A model generated the notes under the pieces. It saw only the letters and a list, made by a program, of their open reading frames with translations, did no database searches and was not told the origin of the DNA. Made by a program: the position numbers and the translations under genes. From Diplocloster hominis (GTDB lineage Bacteria; Bacillota; Clostridia; Lachnospirales; Lachnospiraceae), in the NCBI RefSeq assembly GCF_032380655.1, contig NZ_JAWDIY010000025.1, positions 13,554 to 77,553 of the forward strand: a stretch of DNA of 64,000 nucleotides, given 5' to 3'. Below are positions 43,120-52,657 of the stretch, in pieces. The number at the start of each line of letters is the position of its first letter. Position 1 is the first letter of the stretch.

Positions 43120-44508
43120 TTAGAATCTGAGTTTTTCCTCAAAGTATTGTTTTAAGTCTTCGATTTGGATCCGTTCCTGAGCCATGGTATCGCGGTCACG
43201 GACCGTTACTGCACCGTCGGTCTCGGAATCGAAATCGTAGGTGATGCAGAACGGAGTGCCGATCTCATCCTGACGGCGGTAACGCTTGCCGATATTCCCA
43301 CGGTCATCGTATTCACAGGTATAGTATTTGCTCAGTTCCTGGTATATCTTTTCCGCGCCCTCGCCCAGTTTCTTGGACAGAGGAAGTACGCCGATCTTGA
43401 CCGGAGCCAGTGCCGGGTGGAAATGCAGGACGGTACGCATATCTCCGCCTTCCAGTTCCTCTTCATCGTAGGCCCCGCACAGGAAGGCCAATACCACACG
43501 GTCCGCTCCCAGGGAAGGTTCAATGACATAGGGTACATATTTGGCTTTCTTTTCATCGTCAAAATAGGACATATCTTCGCCGGAGGTGTTCTGGTGCTGG
43601 GTTAGATCATAATCAGTACGGTCCGCGATCCCCCACAGTTCGCCCCATCCGAAGGGGAATAAGAACTCGATATCGGTGGTCGCTTTGCTGTAGAAGGACA
43701 ACTCTTCTTTGTCGTGATCCCGCACCCGCATCTCTTCTTCCTTCATGCCAAGGGCTTTCAGCCAGTCTATGCAGAACTGTTTCCAGTAGGCGAACCATTC
43801 CAGATCCGTATCCGGCTCACAGAAAAATTCCAGCTCCATCTGTTCGAATTCCCTGGTCCGGAAGGTAAAGTTACCGGGTGTAATCTCGTTACGGAAGGAT
43901 TTTCCGATCTGGCCGATGCCAAACGGGATCTTCTTCCTGGAAGTCCTCTGTACATTCTTAAAGTTTACGAATATTCCCTGTGCAGTCTCCGGACGCAGGT
44001 AAACCGTATTCTTGGCATCCTCGGTAACCCCCTGGAAAGTCTTGAACATCAGGTTGAACTGTCGGATATCTGTAAAATTATGCTTTCCGCAGCTGGGGCA
44101 GGCGATGTTATGCTCCTCGATGTATTCCTTCATCTGTGTCTGGGACCAGGCATCTACAGCGCCCTCGATCTCAATGCCATTCTCCTGGTTGTAATCCTCA
44201 ATAATCTTATCCGCGCGGAAACGCTCATGACACTCTTTGCAATCCATAAGCGGATCGGAAAAGCCTCCCAGATGCCCGGATGCCACCCAGGTCTGAGGAT
44301 TCATCAGGATCGCACAGTCCACACCTACATTATAGGGATTTTCCTGGATGAATTTCTGCCACCAGGCCTTTTTCACATTATTCTTCAGCTCCACGCCCAG
44401 ATTCCCATAATCCCAGGTATTCGCCAGGCCTCCATAGATCTCTGACCCCGGATATACAAATCCTCTCGCTTTTGCCAGGGCTACGATTTTTTCCATTGTC
44501 TTTTCCAT
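43120..44508 (-). CDS. glyQS: Glycine--tRNA ligase, single-chain (alpha2) type
   Basis: 462 residues. Class II motifs: GLANTWDYGNLGVELKNN, RPETAQGIFVNF with QIGKSFRNEITPG (motif 2 region), EFEQMELEFF, and a motif-3 stretch PSLGADRVVLAFL; the C-terminal anticodon-binding domain follows. The Cys-rich insertion CKECHERF / CPSCGKHNF is a zinc site of this type. Charges tRNA-Gly. AGGAGATAG precedes the ATG. No T-box is visible upstream. A lipoprotein gene lies 17 nt upstream on the same strand. Confidence 0.96.
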   Translation of the reverse strand: MEKTMEKIVALAKARGFVYPGSEIYGGLANTWDYGNLGVELKNNVKKAWWQKFIQENPYNVGVDCAILMNPQTWVASGHLGGFSDPLMDCKECHERFRADKIIEDYNQENGIEIEGAVDAWSQTQMKEYIEEHNIACPSCGKHNFTDIRQFNLMFKTFQGVTEDAKNTVYLRPETAQGIFVNFKNVQRTSRKKIPFGIGQIGKSFRNEITPGNFTFRTREFEQMELEFFCEPDTDLEWFAYWKQFCIDWLKALGMKEEEMRVRDHDKEELSFYSKATTDIEFLFPFGWGELWGIADRTDYDLTQHQNTSGEDMSYFDDEKKAKYVPYVIEPSLGADRVVLAFLCGAYDEEELEGGDMRTVLHFHPALAPVKIGVLPLSKKLGEGAEKIYQELSKYYTCEYDDRGNIGKRYRRQDEIGTPFCITYDFDSETDGAVTVRDRDTMAQERIQIEDLKQYFEEKLRF

Positions 44509-44525
44509 CTCTGCACTATCTCCTC

Positions 44526-45140
44526 TTATTTATAAATAATAAAAGCTAAATCTTTTGTATCTTTATTCTCATCCGTCTTGTCAGTCACAACTCTCGCTGT
44601 GGTTTTATCAACCAGTTCCATATTTTCACTGATATAGAGTATTCTGGATGCCACTTTTACATCCGTCTTTTCTGATACGACAGCCGCATGGTATCCTTTT
44701 TCTTCCGCCTCGCTCTGAACCTCCATCATGGACACGCTGCTGTCGTTCTTCACGTTAATCATCGTATCCGGCAGCTCAAATTCTTCGATCCCGGGATACA
44801 GGCCGGCAAAGAAGTCCACTCCGTTAAATTTCCCATAGCAGTCTGCGTCAGCATAATCAATCAGAACCCTCACGATTCCGTCCTTGACCTCGTAGCTTTG
44901 CAGGGTCACACACTCTTCACCGTTTTCCGTATTATAATCGGTTATCTCCTGGTTCAGCATATTCTGCAGTTCCTCTGCGTCGTAGTATTGTTTTGTAAAG
45001 TCCTCCACAATCACTCCGGTGATCTGACCCTTCTTCTGTATGTAAACAGTATCCTCATTAAGGTCCGATAATTTTGCAGAGCATCCGGCAGTAAAAACAC
45101 AGGTCATCAGGATGGCCAGTGCCAAACACCATTTTCTCAT
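44526..45140 (-). CDS. Lipoprotein of unknown function
   Basis: 204 residues. Lipobox FTAGC with Cys20 after a typical signal peptide, so it is anchored on the outer face of the membrane. The mature part is a mixed alpha/beta domain rich in acidic residues with no recognised family. Start 45140 is preferred because AGGAGG lies 7 nt upstream; the in-frame ATG at 45146 is too close. It is followed by glyQS in 17 nt. Confidence 0.8.
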   Translation of the reverse strand: MRKWCLALAILMTCVFTAGCSAKLSDLNEDTVYIQKKGQITGVIVEDFTKQYYDAEELQNMLNQEITDYNTENGEECVTLQSYEVKDGIVRVLIDYADADCYGKFNGVDFFAGLYPGIEEFELPDTMINVKNDSSVSMMEVQSEAEEKGYHAAVVSEKTDVKVASRILYISENMELVDKTTARVVTDKTDENKDTKDLAFIIYK

Positions 45141-45176
45141 GTCCATTCCTCCTAGTAATCCGCTTTCTTTAAAAAT

Positions 45177-45228
45177 AGAGTTTCTTTAGCGAAACTCTTC
45201 GCCCGCGGGGACGCGCAGCGATAACTCC
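45177..45228. repeat. Multi-hairpin repeat, partial copy 3
   Basis: AGAGTTTC-TTTA-GCGAAACTCT followed by CGCCCGCGGGGACGCGCAGCG aligns with the first half of the 22549 element. Truncated and diverged. Confidence 0.55.
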
Positions 45229-45307
45229 CGTCTATTATACCCTCTATCCCCTTTAATTTCAACAAATAATTATTCCCAGATAGATGCGCGGATGTTTCTA
45301 GGGGGAC

Positions 45308-45588
45308 GGGAGGAGATGGAAGCGGCGGGGGGCTGGGGGAGCGGCGGAAAATCCCGCGGGGCCAAATCGATTCGGCCGGGCCTAAGAACGAGTAACTCCA
45401 AAGAGGGCGAAACCTCCGATTAGCAGGACCCGGGGCAAACTCGCCACAATACGGCTCAAACAGTGCCCCGGGTCCTGCGAGGTTTCGTCCTCTTCTGCGT
45501 AACTCGTTCTAAGGCCCTGCCTCAAGCGATTTGGCCCCGCGGGATTTTCCACCGCTCCCCCAGCCCCCCGCCGCTTCCATCTCCTCCC
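45308..45588. repeat. Large inverted-repeat element, copy B (281 bp)
   Basis: Long imperfect arms (GGGAGGAGATGGAAGCGG... paired to ...CCGCTTCCATCTCCTCCC), with further pairing through the core to the GCAGGACCCGGGGCA/TGCCCCGGGTCCTGC centre. Core 45350-45427 aligns ungapped with 55725-55802. It lies between recO and the lipoprotein gene; the remaining parts of the gap 45141-45714 hold only the partial repeat at 45177. Confidence 0.85.
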
Positions 45589-45714
45589 TGCTTTATAACA
45601 GGCCGGGTTCCAGGTTTCATTCAGAATGCCATAGTTCTTGCCATATGATGCGGATGTTGTTGTGCTGGCTGCTACTGGGTTACTGGCCTCTCCGGATCTC
45701 TGCGGACTGGTATT

Positions 45715-46383
45715 CTAGGAAGGATTGTAGTAGTCTGTGCACTGTTCCAGAATTTTGAGGGATTTGAATGTTCGGTCTATATACATGGAAAGGTAGCGTT
45801 TCATCATTTTCGCCAGTTCGTTTAACACCTGGTCCGATACGGTAAAGGTATATAGCTTTTCTACCGGGGAGGCCTGGATGAACTGAATCGTGTATAGGGC
45901 TGCTTCACTTAGGGCCAGATCCTCCCGGATTCCGGGGAACTCTCCGTTTACGACCATGGCTTTGATTTCAAATATGTACCGAACCAGCCTGTTTGGAATA
46001 TGTTCGTTTAGAAGGGCCCGAAGGGACTGATACAGCAGTTTTAACATCTGCACCTCATCGTTATTTTCCCGTGTATAATAATCTGCGAATTCCATAAAAT
46101 AAAACCCATAGCAGGCGCCCTCAAGATCTTGGGAGAGTTCGGTAAAATAATTGCTGATCTGCGCCTGTGTTAAAGTATATGCGGTTCTTCCCTCAAAAAA
46201 TGTAAACATGCCAAAAGAAAAAGGATTGGTCGCTGCCAGCAGGACGCTATTCTGTCTCCTGGCGCCTTTTGCAAATGCAGTAATCTTTCCTCTTTCCTTT
46301 GTAAGTATTACGAGTCGTTTATCAAATTCCCCCATAGGGAACGCTGACAGTACCATACCTGTCATAGTTATTGGCTGTCTCAT
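45715..46383 (-). CDS. recO: DNA repair protein RecO
   Basis: 222 residues. The N-terminal OB-fold shows the usual RecO pattern (TGMVLSAFPMGEFDKRLVILTKERGKITAFAKGARR), followed by the helical part (LEGACYGFYFMEFADYYTREN). Zinc-binding cysteines of some RecO proteins are absent and the C-terminus is short. Acts in RecFOR recombination repair, loading RecA. Start 46383 has AGGTGA 8 nt upstream; an in-frame GTG at 46395 is within the preceding gene. Overlaps yqzL by about 60 nt. Confidence 0.9.
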   Translation of the reverse strand: MRQPITMTGMVLSAFPMGEFDKRLVILTKERGKITAFAKGARRQNSVLLAATNPFSFGMFTFFEGRTAYTLTQAQISNYFTELSQDLEGACYGFYFMEFADYYTRENNDEVQMLKLLYQSLRALLNEHIPNRLVRYIFEIKAMVVNGEFPGIREDLALSEAALYTIQFIQASPVEKLYTFTVSDQVLNELAKMMKRYLSMYIDRTFKSLKILEQCTDYYNPS

Positions 46384-46573
46384 AACTGCCGTCACCTGCC
46401 CGGCTTCCCGCCGTATTTCCTGCTGCTGTATCTGACCTCGCGGAGTTTGCCATAGCCGTGTTTGCCATGGCCGTATTTGTGGTCTCCTGCGGGAGCTCTA
46501 TTGCCTTATACAGCAGATAATCATAGATACTTCCGGTATTTTTGAACCGATTCCAGCCTTCCTCGCAACGCAT
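46322..46573 (-). CDS. yqzL: YqzL-like small protein with repeated Ala/Asn/Thr tail
   Basis: 83 residues. WNRFKNTGSIYDYLLYKAIE matches the small YqzL family encoded between era and recO in Bacillus and Clostridia. Typical members have about 45 residues; this one carries an added tail with NTAMA repeats and a Gly/Ser/Tyr-rich end that overlaps the start of recO in another frame. Function of YqzL is unknown. Confidence 0.65.
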   Translation of the reverse strand: MRCEEGWNRFKNTGSIYDYLLYKAIELPQETTNTAMANTAMANSARSDTAAGNTAGSRAGDGSYETANNYDRYGTVSVPYGGI

Positions 46574-46755
46574 ATCGAATCCCCCTTTTGTATATAGTAA
46601 GTTCCTGTATACTTTTAGATTCTCCGAAATGCGTCAGGATATACTGAATAAAACTACCAGTTATTTTTTTGAAAAAACCCTTGACAATCTGTGTAATATG
46701 TCACTTGCGCGGCCTGCCGTCTGCGGGGATTTTTGCAAGCGGACTCTATTTATTT

Positions 46756-47655
46756 CTATTTATTTTCATAGCCGAAATTTTTGATCAGGAAATCACTGTC
46801 CCGCCAGTCTTTTTTGACCTTTACCCAGAGCTGCAGATTTACTTTCTTTTCCAGCATCTTCTCTATCTCATAGCGGGCTGCACTCCCGATTTTTTTTAAC
46901 ATCACTCCGCTTTTTCCGATAATGATCCCCTTATGGGAATCCCGCTCGCAGATAATGGTCGCCTCGATATCTACCAGATTCCTGCCCCGGTCCTTCATCT
47001 TTTCTATGGACACGGCGATACCATGAGGGATCTCCTCGTCCAGGCTGTTGAGGGCTTTTTCCCGGATCAGTTCTGCCACGATCTGCCGCATGGGCTGGTC
47101 CGTGATGGTGTCTTCGTCAAAAAACTGGGGACCATACGGCAGATATTGGTAGATCACATCAATGATGGTATCGGTGTTATCCCCTTTTAACGCGCTGGCC
47201 GGAACAATTTCCGCAAAATCCAGAAGCTTCCGGTACGCATCTATGGCTTTTAATATCTCTTCTTTTTTCACCGAGTCCGTCTTATTGATCACCAGAATCA
47301 CCGGAGCGCTCACGCCTGCCAGCTGGCGGGCAATGTGCTGTTCCCCTGCTCCGATAAATGTGGTGGGTTCTACCAGCCAGAGTATCACGTCAACTTCGTC
47401 AAAGGTCCGCTCCGCTACACGAACCATGTAATCGCCCAGTTTGTTCTTTGCTTTGTGGATGCCTGGGGTATCTACGAATACGATCTGCCCTCTTTCGCTG
47501 GTATATACCGTCTGGATTCTGTTCCTGGTAGTCTGGGGCTTCTTGGATGTGATCGCGATCTTCTGACCGATCAGCTGATTCATTAAGGTTGATTTACCTA
47601 CATTGGGCCGCCCGATCAATGTTACAAACCCGGATTTATAATTTTGATTCTCCAT
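46756..47655 (-). CDS. era: GTPase Era
   Basis: 299 residues. G1 GRPNVGKST, G3 DTPG, G4 NKTD and G5 SAL, then the KH domain with GIIIGKSGVMLKKIGS. Binds the 3' end of 16S rRNA in small-subunit assembly. Order era-yqzL-recO is the conserved Firmicutes order. AAGGAGAATA precedes the ATG. Confidence 0.97.
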   Translation of the reverse strand: MENQNYKSGFVTLIGRPNVGKSTLMNQLIGQKIAITSKKPQTTRNRIQTVYTSERGQIVFVDTPGIHKAKNKLGDYMVRVAERTFDEVDVILWLVEPTTFIGAGEQHIARQLAGVSAPVILVINKTDSVKKEEILKAIDAYRKLLDFAEIVPASALKGDNTDTIIDVIYQYLPYGPQFFDEDTITDQPMRQIVAELIREKALNSLDEEIPHGIAVSIEKMKDRGRNLVDIEATIICERDSHKGIIIGKSGVMLKKIGSAARYEIEKMLEKKVNLQLWVKVKKDWRDSDFLIKNFGYENK

Positions 47656-47664
47656 TATTCTCCT

Positions 47665-48831
47665 TCATTTTCCTTCATTTTCCTTCTCTTTAACTGTTTT
47701 ATTTGGAATCTCCGCGTCCGGTGTGATATCAGAGTTTTGTTTCAGCGGCGGTGCCGGCTGCGGCTGGGGTGCTCCTGCTCCCTGCTGGGGTGCCGGCTGC
47801 GGCTGGGGTGCTCCTGCTCCCTGCGGCGGAACCGGCTGCCTTCCTCCCCGCACCTGGCTCTGTGGATGCACAGGCTGCTGATGCTGCATGCTCACTCTGC
47901 GGGCTTCCATTTTTTTCCTATGTCTGCGGGTTGAAATATGCAGCACAAGCCAAACGATCAGTCCGATCGCTGCCAACAGTAATATATAGGGCAGTGATAT
48001 CACTAACCAAATGAAGAAATTCAAAAGCCCCTGGCCCAGATCATAGAAATTATCCGACAGGCCGCTGCTGATCCGCTCCAGCACCGTATCCTGCTTCGTC
48101 TGCGTGATCCGCTCAACCTCCTGGATATTCATGGTGACTGTGCTGTAATCCACTTGATTATCATATGTACGGAGCTGGGATTCATAAGACTCCAGCTCGT
48201 AGCGAACTTCCGACAGCCTGCTCTCCAGCGCGATGATCGCATCCACGCTCTCCGCCTGGGCGAGCAGCTCAGTCAGGCGCTGCTGCTCGACTTTCAGCGC
48301 ATTGATCCTGCTCTCAATATCCACATATGACAATGTCACATCCTCGACGGATTCCTGCTTATTTATGACATTCCCCATCCCGGATACCTGCTCTACAAAG
48401 CCGTCCAGCTTAGCTACCGGGACGCGGGCCACCATGCTGGCATAACGCCTGCCGTTTTCCTGGTCATAACCGTTTCCCTGCACCTGCGAATGCTCCAGAT
48501 ATCCTCCCAGTTCCTCAACCTTTTTCGAAATATTGGCGATCATTTCATCAAAATTCCGGGTCTCCATATCCAGATATACGGTTTTAATCAGTTTTCTGCT
48601 TTCGGCCGCACTCTCAGTTACCTCCGAAGCCTGCCCCTCTTCCGGCTCAGCCGCCGGCATTTCCGCCGCCTCTCCCGCCCCCTCGGCCGGTGCAGCAGCA
48701 TCGTAAGCCGCAGAAGACTTTGCATTAGCAAACTCATTTTGCGCTGAAGAACTGGACTTCGAACCACATCCTGCAAGCATCAACAAGCCTAACGCCACAC
48801 TTACCACAATTGCCAGACATCGCTTTTTCAT
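47665..48831 (-). CDS. DUF4349-type lipoprotein
   Basis: 388 residues. Signal peptide with lipobox LAGC (Cys22), a Ser/Ala/Glu-rich linker, then the DUF4349 domain: RKLIKTVYLDMETRNFDEMI, GYLEHSQVQG and a long coiled coil (SRINALKVEQQRLTELLAQAESVDAIIALESRLSEVRYELESYE), one membrane helix and a Pro/Gln tail with two APQPQPAP repeats inside. Outer-face membrane protein of unknown role. Start 48831 follows AAAGGAGG; the frame extends to 48909 without a site. Ends 9 nt before era. Confidence 0.85.
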   Translation of the reverse strand: MKKRCLAIVVSVALGLLMLAGCGSKSSSSAQNEFANAKSSAAYDAAAPAEGAGEAAEMPAAEPEEGQASEVTESAAESRKLIKTVYLDMETRNFDEMIANISKKVEELGGYLEHSQVQGNGYDQENGRRYASMVARVPVAKLDGFVEQVSGMGNVINKQESVEDVTLSYVDIESRINALKVEQQRLTELLAQAESVDAIIALESRLSEVRYELESYESQLRTYDNQVDYSTVTMNIQEVERITQTKQDTVLERISSGLSDNFYDLGQGLLNFFIWLVISLPYILLLAAIGLIVWLVLHISTRRHRKKMEARRVSMQHQQPVHPQSQVRGGRQPVPPQGAGAPQPQPAPQQGAGAPQPQPAPPLKQNSDITPDAEIPNKTVKEKENEGK

Positions 48832-48880
48832 ACCGCATCCTCCTTTGATCGTGCTTTCCTTCCTGCATGACAGGATCGAA

Positions 48881-51802
48881 TCAGGAAAACAGATTACATA
48901 AAGTTGCAAACATCTCCTTCTGCTCTTCTAACCGTGTTTCATTTCCAAGGACACAGATATCGCCGTCGGCCAGGACCGCTTCGATGATTCCGGCCAGATC
49001 GCGGATGCTCTCCTCTGTGGCCGTCAGTACCTGTTCCCGCTCCTTTTGTATATCCTCGTACGTCAGATTGCTCAGGTAAGCCGTCATGGAACGGTTTCCT
49101 TTGGATGACGGAGTCAGGGGGCTGTCCAGATCGCCGATGGTACCGATAATATATTTTGTCATATCCCGGTCACTGACCGTAAAGTTCTTCACGAATTCCG
49201 CGGTTCCCTCGAAAATCTCATTGGTTTTCTTCAGGTTCGGATCCCGGTAAGACACCAGATATCCGTCTCCCACCCGGTTAAATCCGCTCATACATCCATA
49301 TGCGCCGCCTTTTACCCGGATATTGATCCACAGATAGTCATAGCTTAGTATCACTTTTAATATTTTCAACGCTCCCGTATATTCATAACCTCTGCGCACG
49401 AAGTTTCCGGCTCTGGCCACATATTGCACCTGCGCGGAAGTCTTGAAGCCTTCATTCCTTGCGTTCACCTGGAACTGTTGGCTGCATTTTTCCACCGGGT
49501 CCTGATATAATAATGCGCTCAGTTTTCCGATCTCACCCTCAAGTCCCTGCAGGCCTTCTCGCTCTGCTGTATAATCCACCATCAGATTCTCCGGCCGGAA
49601 GATCAGCTGCATCAGCAGACGCAATTTTTCTTTCAGGCTGTCTTTTTGCGCGTCAAAATCGCTTTCGATACTCTCCACCAACCGGTAGAGGCCTATCCCG
49701 CCCACACAGTCATTAAAATAAGCCGACGGGGAGAAATAGGACATGGCCCGGATAGCCGCCGTTGAATGCCCGTTTCCGGTCAAGCCCATCTGCAGTCTGG
49801 ATTTGACCTGCGCAATGATCTCATACAGGCGTTTATCATCTGATAAATCAGTGGCAAACAGGATTTCCCGGATCATGGTAAATGCAAAATCCAGTTTTTC
49901 ATACAGTACCTTTGCCTTCACCTGCAGCGTGCCTTTGTATTGGTCCGGCTCCTTCACATCCGCGTATGGGTTCAGCGCCGTATAGATACCCCCGGAATGA
50001 ATGTTAATCACATTAAACAGTTCCGCGTAGCTGTAGTTTTCTGTATCCATATAACCCAGCACGGATTTTAACAGACCCAGATAGGGAAGCAGGTCATCCG
50101 GCACATGGCAGGTATCAAATACCAGATTAATATAGGCGATCCCATTGGTAAAGAGCTCATGATATAAAACCGGCGTGCCGGAAAGGGTCTGTTCCTCATT
50201 ACACAATGGCAGCGCCTGCCTGCCGATATCCTCTCTGCGCAGCATGGGAATCTTCTCCAGATCCTCCTCCGGTGTCTCCTCACTTTGATATTCTTCCAGA
50301 TGGACCGTATCTTCTACCATCTGCTGTAGTCTGGCTTCATCCAGGGATTGTCTGTATTTTTCCAGCTTATCAGCTGTTTTTTGCTCCATCTGCGCGGTTA
50401 ATCCCTGGCGGGGAACGATCATAACGACGGAGGCGTGGGTATTTTCAATCAGGTATTTCTGAATCAGCTGTTCATAATAGCCTCTGCCTACCTGCTCCTT
50501 CAGGAACCGGAACGTGTCCAGAGCTTCCAGATGCATAAACGGCTGATTCTCATCGTACAGCCAGCTATCAAAGGCCTGTAGCCCATACATGAGCCCTTTC
50601 GGATAATTGCCGAAGTCTGCCTCCCGGAAACGGAATTCGTAATAATTGATTCCGGCCAGCAGCGCCTGCTTATCCATCCCTTTTTCCACGATGCCTGAGA
50701 GGGTATCCCTGATTGTCCGCAGGAACTCTTCCTTTTGCTCGGGGTTTGCATTTTTGGAGATCACACTGAAGGTTGGCTGATATACCCCTTCGTCGTAGGA
50801 GCCCATCACATCCTTACCGATTCCCGCATCGATCAGCGCCTGCTTTAGCGGCGCCCCCGGAGCAGATAACAACGCGTACTCCAGCACCTGAAACGCCAGA
50901 TACAGCTCCTTATTCAGGCTGGTGTCCACTACCGTGCTGTAGGAAAGATAGGTCTGGTCCTTCGTGGATTCCGCCTCCGTGATCGAATACTCCCTGGTGA
51001 CTTCCACCGGTTTTTCAAACGGCTTCTGATACCGGATCGCCGAGTCCACCAAAACCGCGTCAAACGCGCTTAAATATTCCCGGTCCAGCCAGTCCAGCTT
51101 CTCTGCCACATCCATATTGCCGTACAGATACAGGAAGCTGTTGGAGGGATGATAATATTTTTTATGAAAATCCAGAAACTGTTCATAGGTCAGATCCGGG
51201 ATAAATTCCGGATCCCCGCCGGACTCATTGGCATAGGAGGTGTCCGGAAAAAGGGAGCGGAGCACTTCCCGGTCCAGAACATCTTCGGGGGAGGAAAACG
51301 CCCCTTTCATCTCGTTATAGACAACCCCGTTGACTTTCAGCGGTCCTTCGGTACGTTCCAGCTCATAGTGCCAGCCTTCCTGTCTGAATATCTCTTCTTT
51401 CTTATAAATGTTGGGATAGAACACCGCGTCCATGTATACATGCATCAAATTCTGAAAATCTTTGTCATTACAGCTGGCCACGGGGTACACGGTCTTATCC
51501 GGGTAGGTCATGGCATTCAAAAATGTATTCAGTGACCCCTTCACTAATTCTACAAACGGGTCCTTGGCTGGAAAATTTCTGGAACCGCACAGTACGGAAT
51601 GCTCCAGAATATGGGGCAGGCCGGTGCTGTCTTCCGGAGGGGTCCGGAATCCGATACTGAACACCTTGTTTTCATCATCATTTGATAAAATCAGCAGCTT
51701 GGCTCCGCTTTTTTTATGCTTTAGCAGCAAGCCCCTGGAATTCAGATCCTTCACCTCCCGGTCATCTAAGATTTCATAGGCTTTTACATCCTGAATTGTC
51801 AT
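48881..51802 (-). CDS. M16C-family zinc peptidase (presequence protease-like)
   Basis: 973 residues, the length of the single-chain PreP/M16C group. Inverted zinc motif HILEH at about residue 65 with the downstream Glu in ELVKGSLNTFLNAMTYPDKT, and a second inactive half. It degrades peptides in a closed chamber; likely intracellular as no signal peptide is present. Located between rnhB and the DUF4349 lipoprotein; not an obvious operon partner of either. Confidence 0.92.
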   Translation of the reverse strand: MTIQDVKAYEILDDREVKDLNSRGLLLKHKKSGAKLLILSNDDENKVFSIGFRTPPEDSTGLPHILEHSVLCGSRNFPAKDPFVELVKGSLNTFLNAMTYPDKTVYPVASCNDKDFQNLMHVYMDAVFYPNIYKKEEIFRQEGWHYELERTEGPLKVNGVVYNEMKGAFSSPEDVLDREVLRSLFPDTSYANESGGDPEFIPDLTYEQFLDFHKKYYHPSNSFLYLYGNMDVAEKLDWLDREYLSAFDAVLVDSAIRYQKPFEKPVEVTREYSITEAESTKDQTYLSYSTVVDTSLNKELYLAFQVLEYALLSAPGAPLKQALIDAGIGKDVMGSYDEGVYQPTFSVISKNANPEQKEEFLRTIRDTLSGIVEKGMDKQALLAGINYYEFRFREADFGNYPKGLMYGLQAFDSWLYDENQPFMHLEALDTFRFLKEQVGRGYYEQLIQKYLIENTHASVVMIVPRQGLTAQMEQKTADKLEKYRQSLDEARLQQMVEDTVHLEEYQSEETPEEDLEKIPMLRREDIGRQALPLCNEEQTLSGTPVLYHELFTNGIAYINLVFDTCHVPDDLLPYLGLLKSVLGYMDTENYSYAELFNVINIHSGGIYTALNPYADVKEPDQYKGTLQVKAKVLYEKLDFAFTMIREILFATDLSDDKRLYEIIAQVKSRLQMGLTGNGHSTAAIRAMSYFSPSAYFNDCVGGIGLYRLVESIESDFDAQKDSLKEKLRLLMQLIFRPENLMVDYTAEREGLQGLEGEIGKLSALLYQDPVEKCSQQFQVNARNEGFKTSAQVQYVARAGNFVRRGYEYTGALKILKVILSYDYLWINIRVKGGAYGCMSGFNRVGDGYLVSYRDPNLKKTNEIFEGTAEFVKNFTVSDRDMTKYIIGTIGDLDSPLTPSSKGNRSMTAYLSNLTYEDIQKEREQVLTATEESIRDLAGIIEAVLADGDICVLGNETRLEEQKEMFATLCNLFS

Positions 51803-51988
51803 TTATTTCCATCCCTTCACGCTGTTTTTTATCCATCCGGACATTGCAACCACATACCCTTCAGGCTGGTTCGCGGCATTCGCCTCTCAACAATGTATAC
51901 TTAACAGTACCCATTCATTCATGCCCTTCGGGCTGGTTCGCGGCATTCGCCGCTCAATCATGTATAGTTTAGCCATATTGTTTTCTGG

Positions 51989-52645
51989 CTATGCCACAAA
52001 ATTTTTGATAAATGTCTTTCTATGTATGGCACAGGGTCCGATTTTTTCCAGCGCATCCCTGTGTACCTGTGTCCCGTATCCTTTATTTTCTTTAAAATGA
52101 TAGTAGGGGAACAGTTTGTCATACTCCACCATCAGACGGTCCCTTGTCACCTTGGCTATGATGCTGGCCGCCGCTATGGATATGCTTTTCGCATCGCCTT
52201 TGATAATCGGGACCTGCTCAATGTCAATTCCCGGTATGGTAACCGCGTCATTTAACAGAAGATCCGGGCGCACCTTCAGGTTTTTTACCGCCATGCGCAT
52301 GGCCTCATAGGTAGCCTGCAGAATATTGATCTTATCGATCCTCTCATGGCTGGCAAAACCCACTTCCACCGCGACTGCCTGATCCATGATCTCGTCAAAG
52401 AGAAGCTCCCGCTTCTTTTCACTTAGTTTTTTGGAATCATTCACATACAGGATCCGGCAGTCTTTCGGTAAAATCACCGCTGCCGCCACCACCGGCCCCG
52501 CCAGGGGTCCGCGCCCTACCTCATCGATTCCGCAGATATAGCCTCTGTCCGCGTACTGTTTTTCATAGACGCACATTTCTTCCAGCCGCGCCATCTCTTT
52601 TTCCAGTTTTTCCTCATTTTTTCTCTGTCGTTCCTCGTTATTCAT
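51989..52645 (-). CDS. rnhB: Ribonuclease HII
   Basis: 218 residues. Catalytic motif GIDEVGRGPLAGPVVAAAV and later LLNDA and KGDAKSISIAAASIIAKVTRD. Removes RNA from RNA-DNA hybrids. A charged N-terminal helix of about 30 residues precedes the core. It follows lepB by 12 nt in the conserved Firmicutes order. Confidence 0.95.
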   Translation of the reverse strand: MNNEERQRKNEEKLEKEMARLEEMCVYEKQYADRGYICGIDEVGRGPLAGPVVAAAVILPKDCRILYVNDSKKLSEKKRELLFDEIMDQAVAVEVGFASHERIDKINILQATYEAMRMAVKNLKVRPDLLLNDAVTIPGIDIEQVPIIKGDAKSISIAAASIIAKVTRDRLMVEYDKLFPYYHFKENKGYGTQVHRDALEKIGPCAIHRKTFIKNFVA

Positions 52646-52657
52646 GTTCTACCGCCT

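Noticed and set aside
44509..45714. T-box leader expected for glyQS
   Set aside because: No T-box core (complement of AGGGTGGNACCGCG) was found upstream of glyQS or of the lipoprotein gene.
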